7,719 bases of DNA, taken from the NCBI GenBank assembly GCA_947489925.1, contig CANLFK010000108.1, positions 1-7,719 of the forward strand, read 5' to 3'. The notes below the pieces were generated by a model. The model made no database searches and was not told the DNA's origin. It worked only from the letters and a program-made list of their open reading frames with translations. The DNA is from Candidatus Caenarcanales bacterium (lineage in GTDB: Bacteria > Cyanobacteriota > Vampirovibrionia > Caenarcaniphilales > Caenarcanaceae). Shown here piece by piece: positions 6,151 to 7,719 of the stretch; position 1 is the stretch's first letter; every line of letters starts with the position of its first letter. A program made the position numbers and the translations under genes.

Positions 6151-7521
6151 ATGAACGCAGGAATATCAACTTTTAATACTTTTGATCCAAATGGTTGGGT
6201 TTATAAGACTTTGCTTAAGCCAAGTACAGACGCAGTGATGGAAGTGAGAGAAAAATTATTTAACCAAGTAGAAGAAGTTTCACCGCCACCTAAAAATATT
6301 GGAGATTATCTTGATCCAAGAAAATGGTTTGGAGCTACGCCAACAACACCAGATCGTTTGCCAGAACAATCACAAAAATTTTATACAGAGTTAGGAAAAA
6401 CCACTAAAGATATTAAAACTATTGGTGATTTGACTGATTTAGATAGTTTACCTAAATTTACTCATACTTTAGGTGAGGGAGTCGATTCAATTAGTTTAAA
6501 CTTTGGAAAAGAAGAATTAACACCAATTATTAAATTTTTACAATTGCCTGCTGAAACTATAGACAAAAAACTTTTGGAAGCAACTTTTGATCTAGCCCTA
6601 GTTAAAAATAATCCAGCTTTGCTCACTTTTGCCGAAGAACTGGGTTTAAAAGTTAAAAATGGAGCAGTTCTTTTAGATGATTTAAACCTTTTAGAACTTA
6701 ATGATATTAAAGTACAAGCTGAAGTTTTAAGAAAACAAAATCCCTCTAAAATCCTTGGTAAATTATTTGATAAAAGCTTAAAAGAAATCAGACGAACTTT
6801 CAATTTTACCACTGTCGTCAAAGGTGTTGAAAAAGGTGAAGCTTCCTTTGACTACTTTCAAAATTTAAAAGGTATGGTTCGTAAAGTTCCATATATTGGT
6901 GATTGGTTAATTAATACCTTTGATTCTCCGCATAAACCGTCAGTTGAATTAGGTTTTATTGATACAGCTTTTACAAATAATGTAGCTATACAAAATGCTT
7001 TTACGGGTGGTTTAAAGGCTGGTGCAAAAGAAACAGCTAAAGCTTTTGGCACAGAAACTCTAAAATCAATTAAAGGGGCTGGACCTTTAGGCTGGATAAT
7101 TTCTTTGGTCGCTTCTTTTGGAGATATTAAAAAAGGCTATGATGAAGGAAATGTCTTTAAAATGTTATATGCACCTTTGCGTACTTTGGTTATTGGAGGA
7201 GCGGCTACAGCCTTATTTAGTTTAGCTTTACCTTTTATTTTACCAGCCCTGCCTTTTGTTTTACCTGCTTGGGGAGCTTCGGCTTTAACTTTTATGGGTA
7301 CAATTGGAGCTGGCATGGCATTAGAACAAGCAGTTGGAAAAGGCGAACAAATAGCTGGTGGTTTTGTTAATGGTTTTGGGGCTGGTGGTCATAATGCTGG
7401 TCAAGCAAGTCCATTTAATAATCCTACTGTTGCTTCAGGTATGCCAAGTAGTAGCGGTTTATCTTCAGGTTCATTATCACCTGCTGGACAAGAATTTTAT
7501 AATAGTTTAGGAGCTCTTTAA
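6151..7521 (+). CDS. Unknown 456-residue protein with a C-terminal hydrophobic segment and Gly/Ser-rich tail
   Basis: I do not recognise this protein. The ATG has a clear Shine-Dalgarno, AAAGG at 6137-6141 nine bases upstream. There is no signal peptide or lipobox. Residues 1-70 are Pro-rich and soluble-looking. Residues 85-260 look helical, with Leu-rich stretches and many Lys and Glu. Residues 310-322 (AGPLGWIISLVAS) form a short hydrophobic helix. Residues 345-391 are strongly hydrophobic with Pro at 361, 365, 368 and 372, long enough for a two-helix hairpin. Residues 402-446 are Gly/Ser/Asn-rich and probably flexible. QKFYTELG (75-82) and QEFYNSLG (447-454) are near copies at opposite ends. 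It appears to be a single-gene unit with its own leader hairpin, between the gatB operon and convergent cmk. Codon use looks like that of its neighbours. A membrane-inserting or secreted protein is possible, but no function can be assigned. Confidence 0.85.
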   Translation: MNAGISTFNTFDPNGWVYKTLLKPSTDAVMEVREKLFNQVEEVSPPPKNIGDYLDPRKWFGATPTTPDRLPEQSQKFYTELGKTTKDIKTIGDLTDLDSLPKFTHTLGEGVDSISLNFGKEELTPIIKFLQLPAETIDKKLLEATFDLALVKNNPALLTFAEELGLKVKNGAVLLDDLNLLELNDIKVQAEVLRKQNPSKILGKLFDKSLKEIRRTFNFTTVVKGVEKGEASFDYFQNLKGMVRKVPYIGDWLINTFDSPHKPSVELGFIDTAFTNNVAIQNAFTGGLKAGAKETAKAFGTETLKSIKGAGPLGWIISLVASFGDIKKGYDEGNVFKMLYAPLRTLVIGGAATALFSLALPFILPALPFVLPAWGASALTFMGTIGAGMALEQAVGKGEQIAGGFVNGFGAGGHNAGQASPFNNPTVASGMPSSSGLSSGSLSPAGQEFYNSLGAL

Positions 7522-7533
7522 ATTAAATTTAAA
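7517..7533. repeat. A/T-only near-perfect palindrome over the convergent stop codons
   Basis: TTTAAATTAAATTTAAA has perfect 8-base arms around a single central base. It covers both the TAA of the unknown gene and the TAA of cmk on the other strand. With no G or C it would form only a weak hairpin, and no other terminator is visible at this convergent junction. Confidence 0.4.
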
Positions 7534-7719
7534 ATAGTTTGCACAACTTCATTTACTGACAAATTATCGGTATCAATTAAAACAGCATCATCAGCTTGCC
7601 TAAGAGGGGAAAATTCTCGGTTTGTGTCTAAATAATCTCTTCGTTTAATGTCTTCCTCGATAGTTTGCACGCTTTGTTCAGTATTTAAACCAAATTTAAT
7701 TTGTTGTTCATAACGCCTT
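7518..7719 (-). CDS. cmk: Cytidylate kinase, C-terminal part (5' end outside the window)
   Basis: Cmk phosphorylates CMP and dCMP with ATP for pyrimidine nucleotide supply. The minus-strand frame is open from the window edge to a TAA at plus 7518-7520, giving 66 residues that match the C-terminal end of the family. They begin RRYEQQIKFG (the common RR-Y-e-l-k-x-G), then IEEDIKRRDYLDTNREFSPL, then ADDAVLIDTDNLSVNEVVQT. In the family the RD-x-x-D-x-x-R segment carries Arg and Asp residues of the lid and CMP site, and all of them are present here. The start and the P-loop lie beyond the window. It is convergent with the unknown gene and the two stop codons share two bases. Confidence 0.92.
   Translation of the reverse strand, partial: RRYEQQIKFGLNTEQSVQTIEEDIKRRDYLDTNREFSPLRQADDAVLIDTDNLSVNEVVQTILNLI

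Noticed and set aside
6462..7052. Two minus-strand open frames inside the unknown gene
   Set aside because: The sense frame is longer, has a good Shine-Dalgarno and a consistent protein-like composition. The antisense frames have the Ser/Leu/Phe/Lys composition of shadows.

Overview
This is an AT-rich bacterial chromosome segment made mostly of housekeeping genes, using the standard bacterial code (TGG for Trp, TAA/TAG stops, ATG and GTG starts). The gene set and the look of the proteins suggest a non-photosynthetic relative of the Cyanobacteria (Vampirovibrionia/Melainabacteria-like). GatB is cyanobacterial in style, the phosphoglucomutase is of the 470-residue type, and there is a DUF2721 membrane protein, a GHQLVxH-type VOC protein and a very short stand-alone NFU protein. 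This placement is inferred from remembered family resemblance and was not tested by a search.

Layout, left to right. (1) Bases 1-797, plus strand: the 3' end of an unidentified gene with a possible winged-helix segment, followed closely by rimM (16S rRNA/30S maturation). (2) Bases 812-3069, minus strand: a two-gene operon of a phosphohexomutase followed by a membrane-anchored prohibitin/SPFH protein. It converges on rimM with only 14 bases between the stops. (3) Bases 3070-3273: a divergent promoter region. (4) Bases 3274-5930, plus strand: a tight four-gene operon of gatB, a DUF2721 membrane protein, a VOC-fold protein and an NFU iron-sulfur carrier, with gaps of 5, 15 and 0 bases. (5) Bases 5931-6150: an AT-rich intergenic region with a perfect TATAAT box and a 9-bp inverted repeat with a 20-base loop. 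(6) Bases 6151-7521, plus strand: a 456-residue protein I do not recognise. It has a long hydrophobic stretch near its C terminus, a Gly/Ser/Asn-rich tail and a short motif that occurs near both ends. (7) Bases 7518-7719, minus strand: the C-terminal part of cytidylate kinase (cmk), cut by the window edge. Its stop codon overlaps the stop of the unknown gene.

The recognised genes serve translation (RimM, GatB), sugar-phosphate metabolism (phosphohexomutase), membrane organisation (SPFH protein), Fe-S cluster delivery (NFU) and nucleotide metabolism (Cmk). In several places the Shine-Dalgarno sequence of one gene overlaps or lies just before the stop of the gene upstream, which suggests coupled translation. 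The only real candidate for undescribed biology is the single-gene unit at 6151-7521. No tRNA, rRNA, CRISPR array, insertion sequence or phage gene was seen.
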